Shown piece after piece: positions 22,496-35,600 of a DNA stretch of 64,000 nt. The stretch covers positions 23,741,153 through 23,805,152 of the forward strand of contig OX291545.1 in assembly GCA_946406115.1 (NCBI GenBank), written 5' to 3'. Made by a program: the position numbers and the translations under genes. The stretch comes from Apoda limacodes (lineage: Eukaryota > Arthropoda > Insecta > Lepidoptera > Limacodidae). The stretch's first letter is position 1. Every line of letters starts with the position of its first letter. The notes beneath the pieces are model-generated. The model searched no databases, was not told the DNA's origin, and saw only the letters and a program-made list of their open reading frames with translations.

Positions 22496-22989
22496 ACGGT
22501 CGTTTTTTGACGCCTGCAGCTACTCGCGGGTTATGAATGAAACATTCCATACCAGCGAAGATTGTCTCAGTGACTGCGGCTGCGCAGACGTCAAGATCTT
22601 CTGGGCTAAAGCAGAACTGCCTCCACGGGTATGATGCATAAAATTCTCGCAATTGATCCCTGTCTGTCGACTTATAGTGCCACACACGGCGCCAATTAGT
22701 GGGCCCAGATGGATCGGGTTATGTACATGACATTTGATTCCGAACGAGACGGTGATCCGAGACTGAGACGGAATATCCGTCCGAACGTGTAGTCAGCAAA
22801 AGAACCAGTAAAGAGCTCGTAAGGTCTTCTATATCCGGTATTTTCGTTGGAAAAAGTACCAGCTCAGAGAATCCATTGGTCAGAGCAAATGCATGAGCAG
22901 ATATCCCTACATAGATATTGGTTCGAGAACAGAGCCACACACGATGGTGGTGTTAAAGTCTCCCAAAATAACTAGTTCTGCTGTGGGAT
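22496..22989 (-). mobile_element. CR1-like LINE fragment 3 (endonuclease/linker)
   Basis: Matches copy 2 from the GVKKR region back to the GDFN-motif region, with frame breaks (LREFYASYPWRQFCFSPEDL is readable). The RT half is absent, so the copy is internally deleted or 3' truncated. Confidence 0.8.
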
Positions 22990-23630
22990 AGTGCTTAGTC
23001 GCTTAGGAGGAGTTCAGTGACGTAACACACGTACAGAACATAGAGCAAGACGGCCTCCTGGCCGCGCCTGGATGCCGTGTTGCTCAATGGTACAGATTAA
23101 TTAAAGCGCAACAGACTTTTCTGACCCCTCTGTCGTTGTAATTTCACACCATTTCAATATGGCGACTGTAGTTTTGATTTTTGAAAACAGGGTTAGAAAA
23201 GTTTGTAACACTATACATAGGTATATAGAGATGTACATACATACATATATATTTAAATATTCTCTTGAAAAACTGCCTCCTGGCTGGCAGTCAGATAAAA
23301 AGATGCGTGTTTCCCAGGGCCGTAGCTAAGGGGGGGCATTGTGGGGCAATGCCCTACCTTGAAATACTAATGCCCTACCTTAAAAGTACCATAAACTAAG
23401 GTATAATATATATATATTTTTTTCCCGTACTATAAATTAATACCATTTTGCTCTTGTTTTCCCGCGATCCCACCCAATTTCCTTCTACCTAAATTACTCA
23501 CGCTCACAAGCAGGTAAAATATTGTAAGATAGAAAAATTACTTGCGCCGTACCCGTGCATGAAACCACCGCTGTCCTACCTTAGATTCAACTCTAGCTAT
23601 AGCCCTGGTGTTTCCGCTTACCGGTGAAGA
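22990..23630. other. No gene seen
   Basis: Possible extension of the LINE fragment to 23090, then AT-rich DNA. GGGGGGGCATTGTGGGGCAA at about 23.33 kb heads an unclassified repeat-like stretch. Confidence 0.4.
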
Positions 23631-23810
23631 ACTGAACTTTTTCGCGCGGCAGTGGTAAAAAATATTTTTACCATTGCCACTCGAAAAAGGGCATTTTAAT
23701 CATCGATAACAGTGAATAAAACTCACTTTTACTCACTGGGTGAATAAAAACAAAAGTGAATAAAACTCACATTTTACTCACTGGGTGAATAAAAAAACTT
23801 TTTAATAAAA
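23631..23810. repeat. Hairpin followed by 46 bp direct repeats
   Basis: CGCGCGGCAGTGGTAAAAA pairs with TTTTTACCATTGCCACTCG. Downstream, GTGAATAAAACTCAC then TTTTACTCACTGGGTGAATA occurs twice in tandem. Confidence 0.7.
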
Positions 23811-23890
23811 AAAAACAACCGGCTTCAAAAAGATGCACTAAAAAGGTAAAAATCATTACTTATTTCTAAAAAATCTGATCTGAATTACAG
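23811..23890 (+). mobile_element. TIR MITE family C, half copy
   Basis: ACAACCGGCTTCAAAAAGAT then GCACTAAAAAGGTAAA matches one end of the 40.0 kb element; the other end is missing. Confidence 0.6.
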
Positions 23891-23894
23891 TTTG

Positions 23895-24990
23895 AAGTTA
23901 GACCGCGAAGAGTGTGCCGCGTATAGTCATATATATATGGCCTAATGCAAGGTCAAGCCTACTAAACGTCGCTCGGAAGTGATGTGCGTCTAAAAGGTGG
24001 ACGCTTCTCTCAGTGTCGAAATTTGAAGTACGTAGTTTTAACTTTTTTTTGTGAAGAGGACATCTCCATCTGAGATGGCACGATAGTGAAGTGTGGGGAT
24101 GCAGGGCTCATGGGGAAGAAGGCAATGAGACTAGGATAGTCTAGATATAGTATATTTCTTAAAGATCTACTCATGTGATCCTTCGGTTACTCCTCTCGAG
24201 TCCCTCGAACCATACTTTCTTGATCTTTTTTTTTTTTATTAGCATTTTTCATCCTATGCACACAAAGAACAAGCCCACCTTGGGTACAAACGTCCCATGA
24301 ATATTGGGTTTGTTTCCGGCACTTTAGTGGGGTTCTGTCCTTTTAAATTAGTATTGTATTCTATTATGTAGGGCGGACAGGATTTCCCAGCGTCCCGGGT
24401 GGCGCTCGATATAAAAATATAAATGTCCCGTGACACCAACAATTCTCATACTTATGTTATTATTAAAAGCCATTGCGGCTATAATTGCACAACCCAATAT
24501 ACTTTAACTTAACTTAAAATCTTTTTTTTTAATAATTTTTTTATAATACCCTACAAACTGTACGTCCGTCGTTGCGAAGATACAATTTCAAACTAACGAA
24601 AAATCTTGACTACTACAAAGCGGTCCTGTAAAAGAGAAAGTGGCCTTGAATACAATAGAACATCTGTCCCAGCCCAGGTATATAAGTATAACAAAATTTA
24701 CACGTTTTAAAGAAAACGTATATAATGTCATTTTAACTTATAATATAACTAAAATATACATTCCAGAATTATAAATATACTATAATTAAATATAAATAAT
24801 TAAGTCACTTATTTTAATTAAATATAAATAATCAATAATTAGTACATAAATAATGGGCATTGTTTAATAATTATAATTTTTTTAGTAAATAAATCACTTG
24901 ATACAACGTACTGATAACCGTAACTCACGCTTGACCTTTCATTAGGCCATATATGACTGTACGCGGCGCACTCTTCGCGGTCTACCGCAA
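23895..24990. repeat. Inverted pair of a 55 bp motif, 1.0 kb apart
   Basis: GACCGCGAAGAGTGTGCCGC to GGCCTAATGCAAGGTCAAG at 23900-23957 recurs inverted as CTTGACCTTTCATTAGGCC to GCGCACTCTTCGCGGTC at 24927-24981. Between them is AT-rich DNA without a frame. It may be an element with inverted ends or two separate copies. Confidence 0.55.
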
Positions 24991-26189
24991 AAACGGTTGA
25001 TCGTATGAAAAAAAAGTTCAAACAAAAGTTGTAGAGAATTTTATACTCTACAACTTTTATAATGATAATCACGAAAAACCGATTTTTGCGACCTCAGACC
25101 TTCAATATCTTAAGACGCGGACACGATAGCACTTGTGACTTTTGAGACAATATTTAGAACGACAAAACAAAGGTATATACCAATTTACAGCTTATTATCT
25201 TTCATTCCGAGGTTGACCCGTTTTTTACCTAAAATGACTGGGCTATTAGAACATTGAAGCACAAGCAACGGATACACCTTGCTGAAAAGAGATGCGACCC
25301 GGTTCCGCTAGATGGCGCCTAAATAATAAATAGTTCGCGCTTCGTGTTTTCCGCGTAATTTGCTTGAGTTGAGATTCATATTCACAATATTGCTATCATA
25401 CCTATTTAAAATTATGCTGTACAAAAATAAACACCGTCATGTAACAGTGACTAGTGTAGCGAAGAGGATATTCTCACGCCTGATTGAATACCATGCTATG
25501 CCACCAAATTTTAAACAATTTTGTTTTTATTTTTATTTTTTTGGAATAGAGCAACACGGCACCCATTTTTGGTCGTATAATAGGAGTTTATGCAATTGTT
25601 GCAAAAGTTAGTACTTTTTGCGCCTCGTTTCACAATAGTATTTAGCACGACTTTTAGAAAAACAATCGTGCAATTGTATGTTGTACACTGCTTTTTATAC
25701 GATCAGAAAAAAATATAATGTTAGATTTTAATATAGTTAAAAATTTAATTGTAACCAAATTAGTTTCTACTTATAATAGTAATTGTTACTCATATTCTGG
25801 ATATTACAGCTATTAAAATGAATCACAGGGGGGAGGGTGACACTAGTTGAGGAGGACGGGGTATATTTATATTTACTTTATAATGTTTTTATTTACTAGT
25901 AATTTCTGTTCAAGCAAATTACGCGGCAAAATGTCACTTTTTTTTAATACAACGCCATCTAGCGAAAGCATGCTGCACTTGTGGCTCGTATTCTTTATTC
26001 TGTGGCGTACAGTTTACTTATTTGTGTTCGTACTTTACTGTTAATCTTTGCTCGTGCTTTAATGTTACAAGTACATACTTTATACAACGAGTTGGTGAAA
26101 AGACTATAAATATGATACAAGTTTTGATTTTTTTATTTTAAAATTAAAGTACCTACGGGAGTATAAAAAGGCATTATATGCAATTCCTC
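24991..26189. other. No gene seen
   Basis: AT-rich intergenic DNA without recognisable features. Confidence 0.5.
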
Positions 26190-26330
26190 GTTTGTCTTTA
26201 ACACTCTTAGTAGGTATGCTATTGGTACTATCACTCGTGTTAAAAGTTTTCACATTCGTAACAATTGTAAAATAGCTATTTTTTATGCCGACGACACCTG
26301 CTTTTCGAAACATATTTTAGATACTTCTTA
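26190..26330 (+). pseudogene. Reverse transcriptase relic (YADD box)
   Basis: IAIFYADDTCFSKHIL in one frame (about 26270-26320), preceded by a decayed hydrophobic stretch. The YADD catalytic box is intact, the rest is lost. Confidence 0.5.
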
Positions 26331-29300
26331 TGTTTGCTAGTACTTAAACCAAAATCTACAAAATATGTATAATATGTGATACTATACCTGTACAAGGAGA
26401 AGTTGCAGGAAAATGAAAAAAAATCTTATTAAAATGCATTTTATTTACAATACCAATCTACGTACCTATTAAAACACTGTAAAAGACTTGTGTGTTAACA
26501 ATAATGATAGGTAATCTAAAAAGCACTTTGATTAAGGTAGGTAGGTTCTCTTAATACGAAGTGTCTAATAAGCTAACAGTGTACTTTTGATCTCCAAAAA
26601 ACATTTAGGTATTTAGTGTAAACGCAAATAACGTCTCAGACTTTGGATGAAGTGATGCTAAGATTATTAAAAATATTCCTTAAGGCTGCACCCTACAATC
26701 TTTAACATCGTCTCCACTGCCCTACTACAAAAAAACTTTACACATTATTTACCTAGAAACTTATTATTTTTTAAGCATTTGTTTTAAGATATTTGTTGAA
26801 ACATCGCTTTAAAAAAATAACTGACGACCCTCTAGTTTCTCGGGAACGTATTTTATTACAAGGAATGTCAAGTAGCCACAAAGCTAAAACTTACTGTAAT
26901 AGATTTTCTATAAGTTATGTGATATAATTATAATTATTTATTTTTCGCTTTTTACGCTTAGCGGTCCACCAATTTGCAAAATATTTTTGTCACAGAAAAA
27001 ATTACTTAATTTAAGATCCACATCGTCGATGTCAGCATGACGCCCATAAATATGCCCTACTTAAATAGCTGGGCACAAAAATCTATCCAAATACGAGCCT
27101 ACAAAGCTAATCATGCAAATCATGTATAAAATCGTAAAATTGGACTAGGATCCGATTCGGTTTAGGATGAGGTGGGGTTTTCCCATTTTGTACAGTGCCC
27201 TCTTAATCTTACAATTCGAACAACTGTACGCCTCTTATAGATTTATTCGCTAAAGGTGATAACTGACACACAATATGGCGCTACGGGGACCTTCACAATG
27301 ACCATGGGCATACCCTAAAGCAGGATACTAACAATCCATTGATATATGTACTTTATATACCTACCTAACAATTTTAGAATTTTATTTAAATTTAATGTCC
27401 TATCTCAAATCTACATCAAGTTGAATGGTTTGGAATTTAAATAAGTTGCTAATTTTATTACGCAGTATATGTGACTGACTTTTAACATTTAAATACAGAA
27501 AAATTAACAAGTTAAAACGCGCCGTGTTAAATTCCATTTTACATATCATGGTTTATATCATTTTGTAATTTTATTTAAGAGAATAAAATATAATTGTATA
27601 ATGAAATAATCGTATATGTAGTAATAAAGATATGATTTGTATCTTTAAAACTATCTACTTGTTAACTTCATTGTAGTCATCATGGGCTGTCACCAAGTAA
27701 AAACTCTTCCATCTCACCATGTGACAAAGACAATAATTAAACTCTGAGCAAAATCATTGTGGCGATCGTTTAAAGATATTTCTATAAGCTATATAAGTAA
27801 ATAAAACTAGAAGGTACATTGAAACACCTTAAAAGTTGTTCTCCTAAACCTTCACTCAAATCTAATAAAAATAATCATATTCCCAGATGTTTATGACATA
27901 CCTACTAAAGTGGAGGATCATCCGACATCCGATTTTATTCGCCTCAAACGATATGGAAATGAAAACAAAGTTTTAATAAGTGATGTCACCGATACATCGG
28001 TATAATAATAGCTTTTAATAGAAGCAATTATTACGTATCTACCCGGATATCGGCGTTTTGTTGATCTTCGATGATTGTATCGGAAAAAAACGTATCGATA
28101 GTACATCGATGAAAAAAACAAAAAACATTAAATATGGCCCACTTTGCTTTCTCTTGAAACCAATTTTTCCATTTGCATGAGCACTTAACTGGACTCTGGA
28201 AAGGTGGTAGCAGGTTTAAGACCTGTCTCAAGGTCAAATCTTTTGATTGTGGTCTTTGCTATAAAATTTAAAACATTTGTTTATATTGATGATTTAGCTA
28301 ATGGCTTGTATGATACGTTTTCTTCGTAAACGCCTACCTTCGGGGAATCTTAAATAAAGACGGATAATTCTATGTAGATATGTATAATTATTTTCTTGAT
28401 TTTATAAAGAATAATTATAATAATGTTTATAGGATTGATCTAGTAGCGCATCAATTATAAAACAATTGAGAAATATATTATGATGGTATTGGTACGTAGG
28501 TATCTTCTGATTGTCGTAAGGTTGTCGCAGATAAAGTTTTATTGGTTACAAGATCAAAAATGTTGGTTTATAGCCTCTATTTACTTTGAGTTTGTGAACC
28601 ATATATTATAGTTAAAAACTAAACTAAACTATTCAAGATGGCCACACATGCATTCTTAGGGGTAGAGATTCATTTATTATCACATAAGGTTCCTGTGTGT
28701 TAGCACAACTACGCGTTTTCATGTATTTTTCGCTTTCTTTTTTTCTCGCTAATTTGTTATTTCTTTGATTTTTTTAAAATTGTATTTGTATTCTATAAGT
28801 ATACACATTAAAGTATATTATTATTACTACAAATTTCAAACATTATAAATATCGATTAAAGTGTTAAGTATCTTGGTTAAGTGATAGATGTTTTCCGTTT
28901 TTCTATTTTATACGTTTTAATAGTTCTTTCATCCTTTTTTGCGTAATATTTCAAATGTTTAATTGCTCTGTTTCTTAAATATATGTTTAAATTTTATAGT
29001 AATATATAAATGTAGAACACAAATGTATCTAAACACGAAATCTGCCGTCCACGCACCGTCACCCTTATGCAATAATAAGGTAAGATAATTTAATCTTTCT
29101 ATTTTTTCATTCATTACGTACTTTATTAACTTGAAAAATTAGTAAGGTAGGTATAGTGCGCGCCACGCAAATAGAGACTTGGCGAGCAGTAGAAGTGGAG
29201 TGTTTGCGCAGCTGTACAGTCACTCACAATAATAGTTATACGTTATTATTAAGGTGAGGCAACTACGGCGCATACGGTGACGCCGTAACTCGCCCTGCCC

Positions 29301-29570
29301 CTTCGCCTCTCTGTGTAAGGGACCTATAAGCACGTGGTGTGCGAAGTCTCTTTTTACCTGGCGCACGTTATACATATACTTTTACAAAATAAAAGATACA
29401 ATAGGTACCTACAATTAAGGCACAATAGAATAACTGATATGAGTTTAGCGCCTCGCAACAAATATGAAGGTTTTTTTTATACTTTCACTAGGTTTACTTA
29501 TGTACGATCACTATTTTCCTATTCATTTACAGTCTCATAGTTTTATCACTAAGCATGTTTAGTTCCCCAT
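26331..29570. other. 3' flank of the DPP4-like gene, no other gene seen
   Basis: Mostly AT-rich. 29140-29335 is GC-richer (GGCGCATACGGTGACGCCGT) and may be a repeat. A minus-strand AATAAA near 29127-29122 could end the DPP4-like transcript. Around 27980-28110 several ATCGATA-type palindromes cluster. Confidence 0.45.
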
Positions 29571-29663
29571 TCATCGATAAAAGCAGTCCGTCCAAAAACG
29601 GTCTAGTGTGTGGTAGAAGTGTCGACTCACTCCGATTAAGGAGTGGCTCTCGTCGGCATAAGT
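29571..29663 (-). CDS. Dpp4: DPP4-like exon L (catalytic His, stop)
   Basis: Acceptor TTTTTCAG. It encodes TYADESHSLIGVSRHFYHTL through WTDCFYR and a TGA stop; the His of DESH completes the triad. Confidence 0.93.
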   Translation of the reverse strand, partial: TYADESHSLIGVSRHFYHTLDRFWTDCFYR

Positions 29664-32600
29664 CTGAAAAATAGAGAAAATTAGGTTAAAACAATTGTAC
29701 TTTTGGAATTTAATAAAATTTAAATAAGCTAATATATAATACAAACTAATTTTAAGTTTTATAATCGTTCTCGCGTTTTTAACCGACAAACAAACACAAC
29801 CAAAAGCTATTATTATCTTTATAATATTGTTATTGATGACTGATGATTAACAAATATAGTACCTGGGCGACCAATTTTCAAAAATTGCGTTTTTACAAAC
29901 AATATCTGTGAGTTTTAGTTGGCATTTCTGCTGAAAACGGCCATTTTTAGCACAAAAGCCAACTACAACTCGCAGATATTATTTAGAAACTACATAAAAC
30001 TTTCTAAAAATAGCTTATGACTAATTTTATATTTCCAACAGTTGGATTTTAGAAATTAGATTTCTCCAAAAAGAAAATTGAGGATACCTAATGGCGGCGC
30101 TAGTGGGCTGTAAGAGGGCCCTTAACCCTTCAAAAGACAAAGGTCAATTTTTTATCGCTGTTTCATTCATCTGCTATAGGATAAAATACACATAAAAAAG
30201 TCCTTTAACGGCCAGCTATTTAACGACTTTCTACTTATAGGTACTAAAGGATACAGCTAGAGACACTGCTCCTACAATATATCAAGATATTTTATTTCTG
30301 ACCTCTGAATTCAGCGAAAAACTTGATAACTAAAGAATTTAACGCTGAAATTTGGTACCCACATTGATAAAATTTATTTTACTCGCTACCAATTTACTTC
30401 TGCAGCGGCAAAAAAAACGCGACTGATCAGTGTGCGTGGCGGTCCAGGGACGATTGCAGCTTATGTTCCAACACTAAAGGATGGGCCAATGCCACGTCAG
30501 TGTTACGACCTCACGACTGACAGAGTGCACAGTTCAAAGTAACTGTCCTATCCAGATTACCACCGTGCCACCGCTGATGGCATCCATCCATGGCCTAATA
30601 AAATGTTCCTAGCTTTAGACTCCAAAAACATTGTAGTCTTGACAACTCTCTACACTAAGTATAACTCGACGACATGCTCTTGATCACCTTTTTTTTATTA
30701 TTGCATAATAAACATACCACTTGTTCAAAGTCGATGTCCGCATGCTGCAGCGCTTTGGCGAGCTGCAGACTGTGCTGGACGTGCACGTTGTCATCACCAG
30801 TACCGTGGACCAGCAAGAAGCGGCGTCCGCGCAGTCGCTCCGCCGACAGTATCACGTCCGATATTTGGTACCCCACGGGGTTAGCTTGAGGAGTATCCAT
30901 ATACCGTTCCGTGTAGATCGTATCTAAACCATCCATTATTTATATATGATTAAGAGCTAAAAGGCTAATAAATTTATATAGCGTACGTTTGTACATCACT
31001 GAAACCCTCCTTTACGGCTAGATCGATTTTGATGTTTTTTTTTTTGTTTTTGAGTACCCACACAAAAACTCAATAGTTTAGATCCACAACTTCACCTACA
31101 CACAATGGGGTTCTAGGAATTAATGTATATAAAGAAAAGGGACTATAGCCAAACCACGTTCACAGCGTCAGTCAGTTAACTATATAGCTTTTGCACAAGG
31201 CTCCGTTGGATTTAACGTAGTATATAAGTCCGTACATAATAGTTCAGATTATATTGAGACAATATGAGATGCCAGTGCTACCTTAATCTTAGATAGAAAC
31301 GGCATCATCTCTTCCCTCAAAAACCCACGAAGAACCTAAATAAAGTAGTGTAAATAACAACTGGACCGCTATCTCTATGCTTAACTGCTGAAACAATTCA
31401 GCGCTCAGACTAAGGGTGAAGGAAAACACAAGCAACACAAAGACAAATTGACAAACGCATTTTTTCAGTTAATCCTTTACTATCTAGATACCAACTAGCT
31501 GACCCCGAAAACGTTGTTTCTCTTTTTTAAAACCACTGGCGCGACATCAATTGTGAAGAGGTTGTACTAATTCAGAAACCTTCCCCGGCATGTGCATAAC
31601 AACTTTCTAAAACTTCATTACAATCGGTTTCCTTTTATTGCGCGAGTGCGACTCGTACTTGACCATTTTTTCTTTCATAAAAACCTTGCCCTAACACTAA
31701 CAAAAACAACAAAAAAAATGGGTTAGGCCATAGCTTATAAAACCTGATGTTCTTAATTTCATCACATACAAAGAGAACTCACCATAATAATTCCATGATG
31801 TAACTGGCGCAATGGATGCTCCACAAGCCAATGTCTTCATTTCGTCGTATATCAGCATCATAGCAGTCGCATACCCGCCGTAGCTCCAACCAAACACGCC
31901 GATACGGTCAGGATCGATGAATGGATATAAAATCTTAAGTTGCCTGCGAATGTTGAACACCAAATAAATGCTTGCATCTTTCATTAAAGAACTACAGAGA
32001 CTGTAGATGATCAAACTAAAACTACGCAAGAACTCAATAGCTGCATAACAGCCACTGTCATTTCTTATTGAGTGCTTAAAGTTAATAATGTGTACTTATT
32101 TATTGGTTAAAAAAGACGCTGTTTTACCACTAATGTGGCAAACAAGCTTACTCCTATTCTATTATATTCTAATTACTTCTTTCCTTACGGAAAACCTTGG
32201 CAGGGAGCTTATTCGTTTATAGCTTTAGTAATAAATGCGTGTGACATTTTATACAACAGTATGTATAATACTGAAGCTGGCCCGACAGACGTTTCTTTAG
32301 TAGAAGTAAATTTTTGAAATATATAATGTACCTAGTATACATTTTAAAATAACGTCTTAATAATTCGTATATAAGTGTAGTATACAACTTACAAAGTAGT
32401 TAACTGCTTACCTTATAGCCACCAAAGTATCACTGGCTTCAATAACTCCAAGTGCTCCGTTTACTGCGAAAGTCGTATCAACATCCATTACTCCTGAACC
32501 TCTGACATCAATCGAAGCATATATGAAACTTCTATTGCTTGCTAAGTAAGTCGCATAATACTCTGAAAAAAACATAAGAAATATTATTATACTCATTAAA

Positions 32601-35600
32601 AAATAAACTTGCTTTTGAAATCATTTTATTACTATTTCATATGTCAAACGTAAACCGCCATGCAGTGTTAAATAAGATCATAATTTGTTTAAAAACTGAA
32701 TTTTAAAATCTTTTGTTGCCGCAGCCGTTTTTCGTCCCCACTACATGGGCAAAGCCTCTCCGTAGAGAAAGGAGGCTAAGGCCATATTACACGACTAGTA
32801 CGAATTCACGGAGCCACTCGACTGTCAAGAATTTTCAAGCTACCTATAACTTGACTTGACTTAATTTTGATTTCAAAGGACAAGTCAGGACAGATAGCTT
32901 AAAGTGACCTCCAAAGCATGAAGGAGCTTAGGAAAATGTAGGTACTGAGCGGTCACCCTTCTAATGACTGACCAGGCCCGACGTTGCTTAACTTTGCATA
33001 TCGTTTCCGATAGACGAATGTTACTAGGCCCCGAGCTCCATCTTTACTCCAATAATTTTCTTACCTAAATCAAATTCATCTTTGACTCTTGCCGTTCCTG
33101 GTCCTGCGTAGACTTTTAATACCATAGGATGTTTCCCTTGAGAATTTAAATCTGGTGGTAGCAGGAGTCTGACATGCGCCAACACATTGGGCGACAAACG
33201 TATGACGGCAAAAAGAGGAGAAGGTAAACTGTACTCATTCAACTTTTCGCGTAATCTTGAGTTATCATTCCGTAAAACAAAGCAGTCTTCCTGTGAATAT
33301 TAAACGTAATAAACAGAGAGCTTGCAATACAAAAATAATCGGTCAATTGCGCTCGCGCATCGTGGTTTCCGTACCACCATATAATTTACAAACACAAACA
33401 ACAACAAAAGAGTGCCTCTAGGCGGTCATCGATCCAATGACTGACAACGCCCGACGTGGCTTAACTTCGCATATCGTCTCCAATAAACAAGTGTTGCTGA
33501 GCCACTAATATGTTCATCTTAACCTGGTCTATTTTCGCCAGATGTATGTAATGGTAATGGCTTGAGCCTTTTGTTGTTTAACTTTATAGCTCACACTATA
33601 TCGCTACAAGTTTGAAGCTTGTGTGTAATACTGTTTTTAAGATGTGTTAGAGCAAAAACAACTAAAACGTTTTTTGTATGAGGCCCCCTTAATTTTTTTC
33701 TTTTGGGTTTTTTTTTCGTCGTCGTTTCAGACGGAAGACGTCCACTGCTGAACGTAGGCCTCCCCCACATGTCTCCACTACGGCTAGTCCTGAGCCACCA
33801 GCGTCCATCGACTTCAAATCAACAAATACAGTGACCATATTCCTTAGTGTGTGTTGTGTCTTTAACATCATTCTTACCTTTCGTTTGATTAGCTAACACT
33901 TACTGGATAATGTTATGAGTATTACAACCATGATACGGCTCCGTGACTCAATGGGAAATAACCTGCCTGCTGAATCAAGGGGCGTGGGTTCGATTCCCGC
34001 ACAGGGCAAACATTTATGGCATGAACATTTGTGTTTTCCTTGAGTCTGGGTGTTTTCTAATTATAATATGTATGTATTTACCAAAAATAAGTTATTCGTA
34101 TTTGTTTTTGTATCCACTGTCTGGTATCCATAGAACAAGCTTTGCTTAGTTTGTGATCAGCTGGCACTGTGTTTAATGTCCAAAAACGTCATATGGATGA
34201 AGGTATGTATGTATATAATTTAAACAACACTATATAAGAAATGGCAGACCTACCTTAGCATTGTAGAGAAATGTTTTTGGAGGTACATTGATTTTACTAC
34301 AAGTTACGACAGCGTAGTTGGCATCCGGTGAAAATGAAGCCGCAACAGAGTGACACGATTTTTCCTTGCATGAGACACATCGAATGACTCCTTTGGAGGA
34401 TGACCACAGTTGTCTTTGCCAAGGCTGGTATGCTGGGGCCACTATATAATAAACGGTATCTGTCTCTTGATTCCATCCAACGATATCTGTAACTGTTGAA
34501 TTTCCTGGACTCAGGTCTTCGGTGACGTATGAGACAAAATCAAAGCGGGCAACATGTTGATATCTGTGATCATCATGATATAAAGGCAATATTTCCACTA
34601 TTTTTTCCCCAGACTTGTCAAGTATAGGATTAGTTATATCTATCCATCCATTTGGTTCAACTTGTTGACGAAGTACGTCACATTTGCCTTTATTTAGGTT
34701 ACATTGAACCAACACACTTACGTTTTGTCGTCTGTTGAGCCATAAAACGATTAAAGACTCATCAGTTGCCCAGTTAACTCTTCCCAATATATAGTCAGTT
34801 CCGACTAAATCAGCTGGTGCTGGAATGTTCCATGGTTCAGACTGTGGTTCGCTGAGATTGTAAACTTGCAGTCCTACGTCAGGATTTTTACGACCTGCCT
34901 GGCAGTGTGTATATTGATATATTACTATGCATACAAATTATAATATTAATATAGAAATAAAAACAATCACAACTTATCATTCTATTCATATCCTTAAAGT
35001 TGATATCAAAGATAAATAAAAACGCGAAAATGGGTCAATTTTGCTGGTTATTTATCTGTGTGCTTTAGTATCTATATCACGGACGCGAAGCACAAAGAAT
35101 TTCGTACATTGACCTTTTACTTTTTAGCCTGTGTCAGTTGTTAAAATAGTAGTAATTTCTGATGACAGCGGTCGGTCATCGCATCTGTGCGAGCGCGACG
35201 GCAAATAATTATTCGCGTTCAACAGCGACAAATAGTGACCGGTCATTGAACGAAATTCTTCCTGCTTAGCGTCCGTGCTATAGTGTGTACTTCTCTTGTA
35301 TAGTAGCGGAATTATACTGTTCGTAACTTTAAATTTACTTCTTTAACATCCCCCGAGTACATGTTATCTTTTTGAATTACAAGATGAACCCCGCTGTTTT
35401 ACAGTGTCAAAAAGCAAGATAATTGTAAGCACAGTACCGTTATGACGACGTTTGGCATAGTGCCCCACACAAAAAATATTCCCGTGGACTGTCTTGACCG
35501 GGGGTACAAAGCTCTTTATCCTTTTCTGTTACTTTTCCTACGTTCTTTTAAAAATCAGGTCAAACATATCATTGCTTCTTTGCAATGTTGAGGAATAGTG

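Noticed and set aside
30674..30927. Plus-strand frames over DPP4-like exon K
   Set aside because: They are antisense to a well-supported coding exon.
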